The notes under the pieces: generated by a model
The model's database searches: none
Seen by the model: the letters and a program-made list of their open reading frames with translations, nothing else
What the model was told of the DNA's origin: nothing
Part shown: piece after piece, positions 26,320 to 36,641 of the stretch
Layout: every line of letters begins with the position of its first letter
Numbering within the stretch: position 1 is the first letter of the stretch
Made by a program: the position numbers and the translations under genes
Source of the DNA: Pseudomonas sp. PDM18
Lineage (GTDB): Bacteria; Pseudomonadota; Gammaproteobacteria; Pseudomonadales; Pseudomonadaceae
Length of the DNA: 64,000 nucleotides
NCBI RefSeq assembly: GCF_014852585.1
Contig: NZ_JACVBX010000007.1
Location: forward strand, 1 to 64,000
Direction of reading: 5' to 3'

Positions 26320-27195
26320 TTACTCCTGATCCTTCAGCACGTCGGGCAGGTAGGCGCGGTGGAAACCGTTGTAGGAACGGCTCTGCCCCGGCTTGCCCTT
26401 CGCCAACGGGAAGGCGCGGCTGCCCTGGCTGGCGGCGCCGTCGATGCGAATGGTGTTGCCGCTGATGAAGGCGGCGCCGGGAGAGAGCAGGAAGACGATG
26501 GCGGCGGAGACTTCCGACTCGGTACCGATGCGCTTGAGCGGCACGTGCTCGCGCAGGGTCGGGATCACCGCCTTGAACGCTCCCTCGTAGGTGTCCATGC
26601 CGCTGGAAGCGACCCAACCGGGCGCCACGGCGTTGACCCGCACCCCGGCGTGGCCCCACTCGATGGCAGCGGTCTTGGTGAAGTTCTCCATGCCGGCGCG
26701 GGCGGCGCCGGAGTGGCCCATGCCAGGCATGCCGCCCCACATGTCGGCGAGCATGTTGACGATGCTGCCGCCAGTCTTGCTCAGGCTCTGGTTGAACACT
26801 TCGCGGGCCATCAGGAAGCCGCCCACCAGGTTGGTGCGCACCACGGCCTCGAAGCCCTTCAGGTTGATCGAGGCCAGCGGCGCGGGGTACTGGCCGCCGG
26901 CGTTGTTGACCAGGTGATGGATCGGCCCGCGCTCGGCGAGGACCTGCGCCACCAGCGCCTTCACCGCTTCTTCGTCGCGGATGTCGCAGCTGTGCCAGCT
27001 GGCGCTGCCGCCGTCCTCGATGATTTCACCAGCGGTCTTCTCCAGCTTCTCGGCTTTGCGTCCGACCAGCACCACGTGGGCGCCGAGGGCCGCCAGCTCA
27101 TGGGCGGTGCAACGGCCGATGCCGCTGCCGCCGCCGGTGACGATGATGGTCTGGCCGTCGAACAGGCCGGGCTTGAAGATCGAGTCGTAGCTCAT
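26320..27195 (-). CDS. atuB: AtuB, short-chain dehydrogenase/reductase of the enoyl-reductase type
   Basis: The 291-residue SDR has TGGGSGIG near its start and the NNAGG motif. The usual Tyr-x-x-x-Lys is not present at its normal place: the region reads GHSGAARAGMENFTKTAAIEW, resembling peroxisomal trans-2-enoyl-CoA reductase and dienoyl-CoA reductase rather than classical alcohol dehydrogenases. Its role in terpene degradation is not established. It sits between atuA and atuC in the operon order seen in P. aeruginosa. Confidence 0.87.
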   Translation of the reverse strand: MSYDSIFKPGLFDGQTIIVTGGGSGIGRCTAHELAALGAHVVLVGRKAEKLEKTAGEIIEDGGSASWHSCDIRDEEAVKALVAQVLAERGPIHHLVNNAGGQYPAPLASINLKGFEAVVRTNLVGGFLMAREVFNQSLSKTGGSIVNMLADMWGGMPGMGHSGAARAGMENFTKTAAIEWGHAGVRVNAVAPGWVASSGMDTYEGAFKAVIPTLREHVPLKRIGTESEVSAAIVFLLSPGAAFISGNTIRIDGAASQGSRAFPLAKGKPGQSRSYNGFHRAYLPDVLKDQE

Positions 27196-27220
27196 TGTTG
27201 TTCTGACTCCGAGGTATCCC

Positions 27221-27297
27221 GTAGGGCGAATGAAGCGGCACGCTTCATTCGCCGTTGGTGATTGGCGGATAACGCTGGTGGCGTTATCCGCCCTACG
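27221..27297. repeat. Palindromic repeat pair (GTAGGGCG family), copy 3
   Basis: GTAGGGCGAATGAAGCG with CGCTTCATTCGCC, a short link, then GGCGGATAACGC with GCGTTATCCGCCCTAC. The copy occupies nearly all of the gap between atuA and atuB and shares ends with copies 1 and 2. Confidence 0.85.
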
Positions 27298-27303
27298 TTC
27301 ATT

Positions 27304-29103
27304 TCATTGGCGCGCGTTCACTTCATCGGCGATGTGCTGCGGCACCGCCACCGGGAATTCCAGCAACTGCTGGGCGAAAGCCTTGCCCTGCGGGTCGATG
27401 CGCAGGCTCGCGACGCCGCCGCCGCCCAGGGCGTTCTCCAGCAGGAAGTTCAGGCTGTGGGTGCCGGGCAGGTGCCAGCGGCTGACGCGGCCAAGCTGCG
27501 GGTCGAGCACGTGCTGCATCCACTCGGCCACGGCGCCTTCGCTCAGCGCCTCGGCGATCCACGGCAGGTATTCGGCCTTGCGGGCCATGACGCCGATATT
27601 GCTGTGGTTGCCCTTGTCGCCGGAGCGCGCCACGGCCAGCTTCACCAGCGGTACGCTGGCCTGGGCCGGGCCGCTGGCGGCCGGTACGGGAAAGTCGTCG
27701 GCCAGTGCGGCGGGGTCGAAGGTGCCGAGGGCGGCCGGGGCGGCGCCGTGGCGCTCACCGTCGATGTCCACAGCCAGCTCGCAGCGGTCCTTGTCGATCA
27801 GGAAGGAGAACAGGCGGATCACCGGGTACACGGTCGGTCGGCCGCCGACGATGCCGGTCAGGCCCGGCGCCATGCCGGTGGCGGCCTGGGCGATCTCGCG
27901 GGAGAACAGCACCAGCGCTTCCTTGCGGCTGTGCCGCACGGCAAGCTTCACGACGATCTCGCGGTTGTCGCTGCGGCGCCCGTGCGGGCCGTAGGTGGCT
28001 TCGCTGCCGAGCAGTTCCACGCTGACCTCGCGGTAAGGACCCCAACCGCGTTCCATGAGGATTTCCTCAGTCTTGGTGATGATCGCCTGGCTGACTCGCT
28101 CGGCCTTCTTCACCGCGTCGATGCCGGCGATCAGGCAGCTGGCGGTGCAGCGGAATCCGTCCGGATAGGTGGCGCTGACCTTGTATTGCCCGGTCGGCGG
28201 CAGACCGCGTGCGCCGCTGACGGCCACGCGGTTGTCACCCACTTGGGCGAGTTCGACCTGGGTGAAATCGCAGACCACGTCGGGCAGCAGGTAGGCGCGC
28301 GGGTCGCCGATCTCGTAGAGCATCTGCTCGCCCACCGACAGCGGCGTCACCAGCCCGCCGGTGCCTTGCGGCTTGGTCACCACGAAGTCGCCGCTGGCCT
28401 GTACTTCGACGAGCGGGAAGCCAATGTGCTCGTAGTCCGGCACGCTTTCCCAGTCGGTGAAGTTGCCGCCGGTGCACTGCGCGCCGCATTCGATGATGTG
28501 CCCGGCCAGCGCGGCCTGGGCCAGCTTGTCGTAGTCGTTCCAGGCCCAGCCGAATTCGTGTACCAGGGCGGCGCTGACTACTGCGCTGTCCACCACGCGG
28601 CCGGTGATGACGATATCGGCGCCGGCCTTCAGCGCTTCGACGATGCCGGGGGCGCCAAGGTAGGCGTTGACCGAGACGCACATCGGCGGCATCGGTGCGC
28701 CCGAGAACATCTCGCGGATACCGGCCTTGGCCAGCTCGCCCAGGCGCGGCTGCAGGTTGTCGCCGTGCACCACGGCGATCTTCAGCGCCACGCCAGCCTT
28801 TTCGCAGGCGGCGGCGAGGGCGCTGGCGCAGGCCGAGGGATTCACCCCGCCAGCGTTGCTGATCACGCGCACCTGTTTCGCCGCGATGTCACCCAGCAGG
28901 GGTGTCATCACTTCGACGAAGTCGGTGGCGTAGCCTGCCTCGGGATTCTTCAGGCGGGCGCCGGCCATGATCGACATGGTGATTTCGGCGAGGTAGTCGA
29001 ATACCAGGTAATCCATTTCCGCGCCGCGCACCAATTGTGCAGCGGCAGTGGAGGTGTCGCCCCAGAAGGCGGAGGCGCAGCCGATACGTACGGTTCTAGT
29101 CAT
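27304..29103 (-). CDS. atuA: AtuA, DUF1446-family protein of acyclic terpene utilisation
   Basis: The 599-residue protein is the DUF1446/AtuA family (start [16 protein letters not shown], then [19 protein letters not shown] and a C-terminal domain with [16 protein letters not shown]). It is required for growth on citronellol in P. aeruginosa. A role in cleaving the hydroxy-isohexenylglutaryl-CoA intermediate has been suggested but not proven. It is first in the operon, divergent from atuR. The ATG at 29103 fits the family N terminus; a longer frame from 29202 would run through the operator region. Confidence 0.92.
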   Translation of the reverse strand: MTRTVRIGCASAFWGDTSTAAAQLVRGAEMDYLVFDYLAEITMSIMAGARLKNPEAGYATDFVEVMTPLLGDIAAKQVRVISNAGGVNPSACASALAAACEKAGVALKIAVVHGDNLQPRLGELAKAGIREMFSGAPMPPMCVSVNAYLGAPGIVEALKAGADIVITGRVVDSAVVSAALVHEFGWAWNDYDKLAQAALAGHIIECGAQCTGGNFTDWESVPDYEHIGFPLVEVQASGDFVVTKPQGTGGLVTPLSVGEQMLYEIGDPRAYLLPDVVCDFTQVELAQVGDNRVAVSGARGLPPTGQYKVSATYPDGFRCTASCLIAGIDAVKKAERVSQAIITKTEEILMERGWGPYREVSVELLGSEATYGPHGRRSDNREIVVKLAVRHSRKEALVLFSREIAQAATGMAPGLTGIVGGRPTVYPVIRLFSFLIDKDRCELAVDIDGERHGAAPAALGTFDPAALADDFPVPAASGPAQASVPLVKLAVARSGDKGNHSNIGVMARKAEYLPWIAEALSEGAVAEWMQHVLDPQLGRVSRWHLPGTHSLNFLLENALGGGGVASLRIDPQGKAFAQQLLEFPVAVPQHIADEVNARQ

Positions 29104-29140
29104 TGTTCTGCCCGTGACGCTGAGTGATGGATCGACATTA

Positions 29141-29214
29141 CCAAGCAAGCGCTTGGTTGAAAAGCCCCGAAAGTACGACAACCCCAACCAATGGATGGCC
29201 AAGCGCTTGCTTGG
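29141..29214. promoter_or_regulatory. Two AtuR-type operators in the atuA-atuR gap
   Basis: CCAAGCAAGCGCTTGG at 29141-29156 and CCAAGCGCTTGCTTGG at 29199-29214 are exact reverse complements, 42 bp apart. Each holds a CCAAGC-N4-GCTTGG palindrome. AtuR of P. aeruginosa binds two inverted-repeat sites in this same intergenic region, so these are strong candidates for its operators and would control both divergent genes. Confidence 0.85.
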
Positions 29215-29271
29215 TTGGGCTTCGGGGGCTTACATTTCGTCAGACAACACAAGCACTTGCAGGGCGTTTCG

Positions 29272-29943
29272 ATGAATCGCCCTGAGCAGATCGGCCGATG
29301 GGCCTCATGGGGAGAGAACAGCGTGGATGACCGCAAAGCCCGCGAAGTCATGCTGGAGCTGGTCAAGACCGGGCAGATCACCGACCCGGAGAGCGCCCGC
29401 GGCAAGCTGTTGCACACCGCCGCGCACCTGTTCCGCAGCAAGGGCTACGAACGCACCACGGTGCGCGATCTGGCCGGCGCCGTGGGCATCCAGTCCGGCA
29501 GCATCTTCCATCACTTCAAGAGCAAGGACGAAATCCTCCGCTCGGTGATGGAGGAAACCATCCTCTACAACACCGCCCTGATGCGTGCCGCGCTGGCCGA
29601 TGCGACGACCTTGCGCGAGCGCTTGCTGGCGCTGATCCGCTGCGAGCTGCAGTCGATCACCGGCGGCACCGGCGAGGCGATGGCGGTGTTGGTCTACGAA
29701 TGGCGCTCGCTGTCGGAAGAGGGCCAAACGTACATCCTAAGCCTTCGCGACATCTACGAGCAGATGTGGCTGGAAGTGCTGGAAGAGGCGCGCGCGGCCG
29801 GCTTCAGCCAGGGCGACCCGTTCATCCTGCGGCGCTTCCTTACTGGGGCTCTATCCTGGTCCATCACCTGGTTCCGCCCCGAAGGCAGCCTGACCCTTGA
29901 CGAGCTGGCCGAGCAGGCGCTGCTATTGGTGATGCGCGATTAA
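29272..29943 (+). CDS. atuR: AtuR, TetR-family repressor of the terpene cluster
   Basis: The 223-residue regulator has a TetR helix-turn-helix at about residues 43-90 (GKLLHTAAHLFRSKGYERTTVRDLAGAVGIQSGSIFHHFKSK). The C-terminal ligand domain follows. In P. aeruginosa AtuR represses atu genes until a pathway intermediate releases it. It starts about 60 bases after the nearer operator at 29199-29214 and is divergent to atuA, so it likely also limits its own synthesis. I chose ATG 29272; an ATG at 29191 would start within the operator. Confidence 0.92.
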   Translation: MNRPEQIGRWASWGENSVDDRKAREVMLELVKTGQITDPESARGKLLHTAAHLFRSKGYERTTVRDLAGAVGIQSGSIFHHFKSKDEILRSVMEETILYNTALMRAALADATTLRERLLALIRCELQSITGGTGEAMAVLVYEWRSLSEEGQTYILSLRDIYEQMWLEVLEEARAAGFSQGDPFILRRFLTGALSWSITWFRPEGSLTLDELAEQALLLVMRD

Positions 29944-29994
29944 TTTCCAGCGCTTGGCGCAGGGCTCTTCGCAGGACCTAGGGGGCGCCTGGCC

Positions 29995-30046
29995 CTTGCT
30001 CGCGAATGGCCCCGCCGCGGAGCTGGTTCGCGAGCAAGCTCGCTCA
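29995..30046. repeat. REP-type repeat after atuR
   Basis: CTTGCTCGCGAA and TTCGCGAGCAAGCTCGCTC flank a GC-rich centre, the same core as at 17423 and 36012. It lies between convergent atuR and the CPBP gene. Confidence 0.7.
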
Positions 30047-30063
30047 CAGAAAAGCGGCTTGGC

Positions 30064-30828
30064 TCAGATAATCCGCAACGGATAACTGAACAGCAGCAGG
30101 TGCAGGCAGTTCACTGCCGCGTGCAGCAGTACCGGTACCGCCAGGCGCCCGCTGAAGTGGAAGGCCAGGCCGTAGCCCAGGCCGGCGATGCCTGCGACCA
30201 CGGCGAACAGCGGATTGATCGGCCAGTGCACCATGCCGAACAGCACGCTGGCGACCGCCACCCCGGCGACGGCGCCCAAGCGGCGCACCAACTCAGTCTG
30301 CAGCAGACCGCGGAAGAAGGCTTCCTCGGTCAGCGAGATTACGCAGACATTGACCAGCATCCATAGCCAGAAGCCGGGCGGCCATTTCGGGTTCCATACC
30401 ACCAGGCCACCAGCGACGGCCACCAGCGGCACGGCGAAAAGAGTGGTGACGATAACGATGGCGGCGAAGTCCGGCGAGCGCTTCTCCGTCGGCACGGAGT
30501 CGCGGCACAGCCACCAGGCGAGCAGGGTCGCGCCGACCAGCGCCTTGTCCCAGGACAGGTGCAGCGCGTAGACAGGAGCGTCCGGGCTGAGCTGGCGCAC
30601 CGGCCAGAGGGTCCAGGAGGTAGTGCCCGGCAGCAGGTGTGCGGCCAGGGCAATGCTGAGCACGAGGCACACCAGCCACCAGATCAGGCGCGGCAAGCGA
30701 TGCTCGCCATAGAGGGTCCAGGCGACGTAAACGGCGCCGATCAGCAACCCCACCGACTGGACGAAACCCAGCGTGACTCCGCAGAGCAACAACACGATTG
30801 GCAGCAGCGGCAGGAGTTTCCTGAGCAT
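30064..30828 (-). CDS. CPBP-family intramembrane protease-like protein
   Basis: The 254-residue polytopic membrane protein has the CPBP/Abi motifs: SLTEEAFFRGLLQ (EExxxR), FGMVHW and HAAVNCLHLL. Such proteins are intramembrane glutamic proteases; the substrate here is unknown. GGAGGAAAG sits at good spacing before the ATG at 30828, so I prefer it to the ATG at 30840. A DUF2897 gene follows in the same orientation upstream, about 100 bases away. Confidence 0.85.
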   Translation of the reverse strand: MLRKLLPLLPIVLLLCGVTLGFVQSVGLLIGAVYVAWTLYGEHRLPRLIWWLVCLVLSIALAAHLLPGTTSWTLWPVRQLSPDAPVYALHLSWDKALVGATLLAWWLCRDSVPTEKRSPDFAAIVIVTTLFAVPLVAVAGGLVVWNPKWPPGFWLWMLVNVCVISLTEEAFFRGLLQTELVRRLGAVAGVAVASVLFGMVHWPINPLFAVVAGIAGLGYGLAFHFSGRLAVPVLLHAAVNCLHLLLFSYPLRII

Positions 30829-30929
30829 TCTTTCCTCCATCCAGGGAGGCGCAGTCTAGGCAATTTCGATTGCCGCTGGCCATCGCCATGGCCAGTTTTT
30901 AACTGAAACGTCAGTCAGTTAGGCGACTC

Positions 30930-31100
30930 TCACCGCTTGTCGTCGGCTTCCTTGGCATCCATCTCGGCGTTGCGCTCGTGAATGCGCTTGAGCTGTTCCT
31001 CGGTGAGCGGGAGCTTCTTCGCGGTGTCGCGGAGCATCATCAGCGCGCCGACGATTGAGCCCAAGGCTAGGGCGATGATCAACCAGGCATACCAGGGCAT
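30930..31100 (-). CDS. DUF2897-type small membrane protein
   Basis: This 56-residue frame, too short to be obvious, reads MPWYAWLIIALALGSIVGAL followed by MMLRDTAKKLPLTEEQLKRI and a charged tail ending DDKR. It has one N-terminal transmembrane segment (about residues 4-22) and matches the pattern of the DUF2897 family. GGAGACGGGACC lies directly before the ATG. Function is unknown; it is likely an inner-membrane protein with a cytoplasmic tail. Confidence 0.8.
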   Translation of the reverse strand: MPWYAWLIIALALGSIVGALMMLRDTAKKLPLTEEQLKRIHERNAEMDAKEADDKR

Positions 31101-31224
31101 GGTCCCGTCTCCGACAGTATTAATAGAAGGTCACGATACGCTGTGATTCAGACCTTGTCAGGCGTGGACCGGTTCAGACCAATTGCTTCGGAGCCCGCCA
31201 GCGTCAGGTAAGAGCGACCACAAA

Positions 31225-31254
31225 GAAGAACCCCGGCGGTTGCCGGGGTTCTTC
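31225..31254 (-). terminator. Terminator of the permease gene
   Basis: GAAGAACCCCGGC, GGTT, GCCGGGGTTCTTC: a perfect 13-bp stem just after the permease stop (minus strand), followed by TTTGTGG. Confidence 0.85.
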
Positions 31255-31269
31255 ACTTTCGCGGAGCTA

Positions 31270-32634
31270 TCAGGCGCCGGTGAGCATGGCGTCCGCCGGG
31301 GCGCTGGCGCGATGGGCGGCGGTGAGCTGGAAGTAGACGAAGCCGGCCGCCATGAAGGCCAGGAATATTCCGGCGATCTGCAGGTTGAACCAGATCATCG
31401 CCACCAGGCACAGCACGGCCAGCGCCAGGGCGATGCCCGGCACCACGGGGAAGCCCGGCGCGCGGAAGCTGCGCTCGAGGTCCGGTTCGCTGCGGCGCAG
31501 CTTGAACAGGCTGAGCATGCTCATGATGTACATGACGATGGCGCCGAACACGCTCATGGTGATCATCGCGGCGGTCAGGCTCATGCCCTGCAGGGCGATC
31601 AGGCCGTCGCTGTAGATCGCCGCGATGCCTACCAGGCCGCCGGCGATGATCGCCCGGTGCGGCGTCTGGAAGCGCGACAGCTTGGCCAGGCTGCGCGGCA
31701 GGTAGCCGGCGCGGGCCAGCGCAAAGAACTGCCGCGAGTAGCCCAGGATGATGCCGTGGAAGCTGGCGACCAGGCCGAACAGGCCGATCCACACCAGCAT
31801 GTGCAGCCAGCCGGAGTTCTCGCCGACCACCATCTTCATGGCCTGCGGCAGTGGGTCGTTGATTCCCGAGAGGGCCTTCCAGTCGCCCGCGCCGCCGGCG
31901 AACAGCATCACCCCGAGGGCCAGCACCACCAGGGTCAGGATGCCGCTGACGTAGGCCTTGGGAATGGTGCGTTTCGGGTCTTTGGCTTCCTCGGCCGCCA
32001 TGGCCGCGCCTTCGATGGCGAGGAAGAACCAGATGGCGAAGGGGATCGCCGCGAAGATCCCGCCAATCGCTGCGCCGCCGAAGCTGTCGGAGCCGGCCCA
32101 GCCATTGAGCACGAAGTTGCTGAAGCTGAAGCCCGGCGCCACCACGCCCATGAACACCAGCAACTCGGCCACTGCGAGGATCGTGACGATCAGCTCGAAG
32201 GTGGCGGCGATGCTGACGCCGAGGATGTTCAGGGTCATGAAGATCAGGTACGCGCCGACTGCCGCGTGCTTCGGATCCAGCGACGGAAACTGCACGTTGA
32301 GGTAGGCGCCAATGGCCATGGCAATGGCCGGCGGGGCGAAGACGAACTCGATCAGCGTGGCGAGCCCGGCCACCAGCCCGCCTTTCTCGCCGAAGGCGCG
32401 GCGGCTGTAGGCGAAGGGACCGCCGGCATGGGGGATGGCGGTGGTCAGCTCGGTGAAGCTGAAGATAAAGCAGGTGTACATGGTCGCCACCAGCAGGGTG
32501 GTGACCAGGAAGCCGAGGGTGCCGGCCACGCCCCAGCCATAGCTCCAGCCGAAATATTCACCGGAAATCACCAGGCCCACGGCAATGCCCCACAGGTGCA
32601 GGGTGCCGAGGGTGGGTTTGAGTTGCGTGCTCAT
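31270..32634 (-). CDS. eat: Ethanolamine-type APC permease
   Basis: The 454-residue amino-acid-polyamine-organocation permease starts with LWGIAVGLVISGEYFGWSYGWG, the signature of ethanolamine permeases, and shows about 12 hydrophobic segments, with TTAIPHAGGPFAYSRRAFG and WFFLAIEGAAMAAEEAKDP. It would import ethanolamine. No eutBC genes are seen in the window, so the enzyme is elsewhere or the substrate is different. GGAGA precedes the ATG at 32634. It is divergent from a sensor kinase with 301 bp between. Confidence 0.85.
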   Translation of the reverse strand: MSTQLKPTLGTLHLWGIAVGLVISGEYFGWSYGWGVAGTLGFLVTTLLVATMYTCFIFSFTELTTAIPHAGGPFAYSRRAFGEKGGLVAGLATLIEFVFAPPAIAMAIGAYLNVQFPSLDPKHAAVGAYLIFMTLNILGVSIAATFELIVTILAVAELLVFMGVVAPGFSFSNFVLNGWAGSDSFGGAAIGGIFAAIPFAIWFFLAIEGAAMAAEEAKDPKRTIPKAYVSGILTLVVLALGVMLFAGGAGDWKALSGINDPLPQAMKMVVGENSGWLHMLVWIGLFGLVASFHGIILGYSRQFFALARAGYLPRSLAKLSRFQTPHRAIIAGGLVGIAAIYSDGLIALQGMSLTAAMITMSVFGAIVMYIMSMLSLFKLRRSEPDLERSFRAPGFPVVPGIALALAVLCLVAMIWFNLQIAGIFLAFMAAGFVYFQLTAAHRASAPADAMLTGA

Positions 32635-32935
32635 GCGAGGTCTCCAGGACAGAGGATGAAAGACACGACCCGTGCGTTCGTGCAGTGGCCGTGCCATTCC
32701 CCGGAGCCCGGTCGCAAACTGCCTGATCGCGTCGTTTCGTGAACATTCGCCACCTGTTCGCCTGCTTCGAAGCGGTGCGGAGGTGTTTCGCGCGTCCCGT
32801 TCGGGTGCGCCGCAGCGGCGCTTGTTGCAGGGCGATGACCGCGCCGTGAAGCTTCCCGAGCACGCGACGGCTGTCACAGGATGGCAATCTGCCGCTGGTC
32901 TACTGGCGCCCATCCCAGCGACCGGAGATTCGCCG
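32635..32935. promoter_or_regulatory. Divergent gap between the permease and sensor kinase genes
   Basis: About 300 bp that must hold promoters for both divergent genes. I see no convincing palindrome, -35/-10 pair or RNA structure, and the frames that cross it (including upstream extensions of the kinase frame) lack a family match. Confidence 0.45.
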
Positions 32936-34237
<1,302 letters not shown>

Positions 34238-34239
34238 AC

Positions 34240-35163
34240 ATGAGCCAGCAGCCTGTCCGCATCCTCTTCGTTGACGACGAGGAACGCATCCTGCGCAGCC
34301 TCGCGATGCAGTTCCGCCGTCACTACGACGTGCGGGTGGAGACCGACCCGCACAAGGCCCTGCAGCGCCTGCGCGAGGAGCGCATCGACATCCTCGTCAG
34401 CGACCAGCGCATGCCGCAGATGACCGGCGCCGAGCTGCTGGCCCAGGCCCAGGAGATAGCTCCGGATACCCTGCGCATTCTGCTGACCGGTTACTCCGAC
34501 CCCGACGCGGCGGTGGATGCACTCAACAGCGGCGGCATCTTCCGCTACCTGACCAAGCCCTGGGATCCCCAGGAAATGGCCTTCACCCTGCGCCAGGCGG
34601 CGGAAATCGCCCAGCGCCAGGCGCCGGCCGAACCTATCGACACCAAGGCCATCAGCCGTGTGGTCGCGCCGCTCAATGTGCTGCTGCTGGACGAGGACCC
34701 CGAAACCCTGGCCTGCGTCGGCGAGTTCTGCAGCGCCGGAACCCACCGGCTGCACCGCGCGCGCAACCTGGCCGAGGCCATCCTGCGGCTGAACAGCGAG
34801 CCGATCGATATCCTCGTCAGCGACCTGAAGCTCGCCGGCGAAGACACCGCGCCGCTACTCAAGTCCCTGGCCCAGGCCCACCCACGCCTGCTGAGCATCG
34901 TCGTCACGCCGTTCCGCGACACCCAGGACCTGCTGGCGCTGATCAACCAGGCGCAGATTTTTCGCTACCTGCCCAAGCCGATCCGTCGCGGGCTGTTCGA
35001 GAAGGGCCTGAAGGCCGCCGCCGAGCAGGCGCTGCTGTGGCGCGCGCAGCCAGAGCAGAAGGTCGCCCGCATCGCCGAGGTGCCGCGCGAGGAGCGCGAG
35101 CGCGAGAAGGTCGGCAGCCTGCTGGGCATGCTCGGCCGCCTGCGCGAGCGGCTGAGTGCCTGA
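34240..35163 (+). CDS. Double-receiver response regulator
   Basis: The 307-residue protein holds two CheY-like receivers: residues about 6-120 ([33 protein letters not shown]) and about 145-265 ([33 protein letters not shown]). Both acceptor aspartates are present. There is no DNA-binding, cyclase or HD-GYP output domain, so it likely acts by protein contact or as a phosphorelay sink. It follows the kinase by two bases. Confidence 0.88.
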   Translation: MSQQPVRILFVDDEERILRSLAMQFRRHYDVRVETDPHKALQRLREERIDILVSDQRMPQMTGAELLAQAQEIAPDTLRILLTGYSDPDAAVDALNSGGIFRYLTKPWDPQEMAFTLRQAAEIAQRQAPAEPIDTKAISRVVAPLNVLLLDEDPETLACVGEFCSAGTHRLHRARNLAEAILRLNSEPIDILVSDLKLAGEDTAPLLKSLAQAHPRLLSIVVTPFRDTQDLLALINQAQIFRYLPKPIRRGLFEKGLKAAAEQALLWRAQPEQKVARIAEVPREEREREKVGSLLGMLGRLRERLSA

Positions 35164-35263
35164 TCGCCGTCGGCGACGCAGCATTCCTGCCGGGCGGGCT
35201 ACGGAAGTCGGCGCGTTTCTGCGACAATGCGCGCCGATTTTTTCGATACCCGCGAGAGAGCCC

Positions 35264-35962
35264 ATGTCCGCCTGCCAGACCCCGATCATCGTCGCCCTGG
35301 ATTTCCCCACCCGCGAAGCCGCGCTGGCGCTGGCCGACCAGCTGGACCCGAAACTGTGCCGGGTGAAAGTGGGCAAGGAGCTGTTCACCAGCTGCGCCGC
35401 CGGTATCGTCGAGACCCTGAACAACCGCGGCTTCGAAGTCTTCCTGGACCTGAAATTCCACGATATCCCCAACACCACCGCGATGGCCGTGCGCGCCGCC
35501 GCCGAGATGGGCGTGTGGATGGTCAATGTGCACTGCTCCGGCGGCCTGCGCATGATGAGCGCCTGCCGTGAGACCCTGGACGCCTTCAATGGCCCGTCGC
35601 CACTGCTGATCGGCGTGACCGTGCTGACCAGCATGGAGCGCGAGGACCTGGCCGGCATCGGCCTGGACGTCGAGCCCCAGGAGCAGGTGCTGCGGCTTGC
35701 TAGTCTCGCCCAAAAGGCTGGCATGGACGGCCTGGTGTGCTCCGCCCAGGAAGCGCCCGCGCTGAAGGCCGCGCACCCGGCGCTGCAACTGGTCACCCCC
35801 GGCATCCGTCCGGCCGGCAGCGCCCAGGACGACCAGCGCCGCATCCTCACCCCGCGCCAGGCGCTGGACAACGGCTCCGACTACCTGGTGATCGGCCGCC
35901 CGATCAGCCAGGCCGCCGACCCAGCCAAGGCCCTGGCCGAGATCGCTGCCAGCCTCGCCTGA
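35264..35962 (+). CDS. pyrF: Orotidine 5'-phosphate decarboxylase
   Basis: The 232-residue TIM-barrel enzyme makes UMP from orotidylate, the last step of de novo pyrimidine synthesis. The catalytic signature DLKFHD is at residues 62-67 with Lys64, and the phosphate-binding end reads [10 protein letters not shown] and YLVIGRPI. Length is normal. It is cytoplasmic and ends at a strong terminator at 35977-36010. Confidence 0.97.
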   Translation: MSACQTPIIVALDFPTREAALALADQLDPKLCRVKVGKELFTSCAAGIVETLNNRGFEVFLDLKFHDIPNTTAMAVRAAAEMGVWMVNVHCSGGLRMMSACRETLDAFNGPSPLLIGVTVLTSMEREDLAGIGLDVEPQEQVLRLASLAQKAGMDGLVCSAQEAPALKAAHPALQLVTPGIRPAGSAQDDQRRILTPRQALDNGSDYLVIGRPISQAADPAKALAEIAASLA

Positions 35963-35976
35963 CGCTTTTTTCGGAC

Positions 35977-36010
35977 AACAAAAAGCCCGCATCGCTGCGG
36001 GCTTTTTGTT
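35977..36010 (+). terminator. Terminator of pyrF
   Basis: AACAAAAAGCCCGC, ATCG loop region, GCGGGCTTTTTGTT: 14-bp stem ending in a T run. Confidence 0.92.
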
Positions 36011-36011
36011 G

Positions 36012-36055
36012 TGTCTCTTCGTAGGAGCGAGCAAGCTCGCTCCTACGAAGAGACA
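36012..36055. repeat. Perfect 21-bp palindrome of the REP family
   Basis: TGTCTCTTCGTAGGAGCGAG plus C, a central AA, and its exact complement. The GTAGGAGCGAGC core matches the repeats at 17423, 29995 and 53696, but here the arms extend seven bases further and are perfect. It lies between convergent pyrF and the PACE gene. Confidence 0.9.
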
Positions 36056-36059
36056 AGTG

Positions 36060-36509
36060 TTAGCCGTGTGCTTCAGCGGTCGCTTGAGCCCGACCAACCC
36101 AGCGCTCGCGCAGCACGTCGTATACCCAGTTGAACACCAGCGCGTAGGGCAGGAAGAACAGCACCAGGCCGATGTCGAGGATGAACGCCTCCAGCAGGCT
36201 CACCGACAGCCACCAGGCGGCCAGTGGCACCAGCAGGATGATCAGGCCCAGCTCGAACAGCGAGGCATGCAGCACGCGCACGGCCAGGGTGCGGCTGAAG
36301 CCCATGCGGTGCTGCGCGCGGTCGAAGGCGGCGTTGAACAGCATGTTCCATACGGTGGCGATGGCCGAGAACATCAGGGTCATGGCGCCCATGTGGCCCA
36401 GCGGTTTATCCATCAGCCAGGCCAGGGTCGGTGCGCAGATCACCACCGCCAGCAGTTCGAAAAGGCCGGCGTGGAACATCCGCTCTTTCAGGGTTTTAGT
36501 GGGAGTCAT
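36060..36509 (-). CDS. PACE-family efflux transporter (chlorhexidine/biocide type)
   Basis: The 149-residue protein carries two tandem bacterial transmembrane-pair domains, four membrane segments in total. The family Glu is visible at position 18 (FHAGLFELLAVVICAP), matched by HASLFELGLIILLVP in the second pair. PACE pumps use the proton gradient to expel cationic biocides such as chlorhexidine. It is divergent from a LysR gene, a typical arrangement for this family. Length is normal. Confidence 0.9.
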   Translation of the reverse strand: MTPTKTLKERMFHAGLFELLAVVICAPTLAWLMDKPLGHMGAMTLMFSAIATVWNMLFNAAFDRAQHRMGFSRTLAVRVLHASLFELGLIILLVPLAAWWLSVSLLEAFILDIGLVLFFLPYALVFNWVYDVLRERWVGRAQATAEAHG

Positions 36510-36641
36510 GGGGTATCTCCAGGCATCAAGCTCTCAATTCACGAGAAGGCCGACTCCGTCGGTCCGGCGCCATTATCATCGGTCGACCGGCTGGATCTAA
36601 GTTGGATACCATCGGCTTAACCGATGGAAGAGGCTGCCACC

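Noticed and set aside
27262-29127. A 621-residue plus-strand frame across atuA
   Set aside because: Antisense to atuA with no domain; the real gene is supported by family match.
30064-30828. CPBP protein as a phage-abortive system or bacteriocin immunity gene
   Set aside because: No toxin or bacteriocin gene nearby; neighbours are ordinary chromosomal genes.
31183-32742. A 519-residue plus-strand frame across the permease gene
   Set aside because: Opposite to the permease, rich in H, E, Q and G; no family resemblance.
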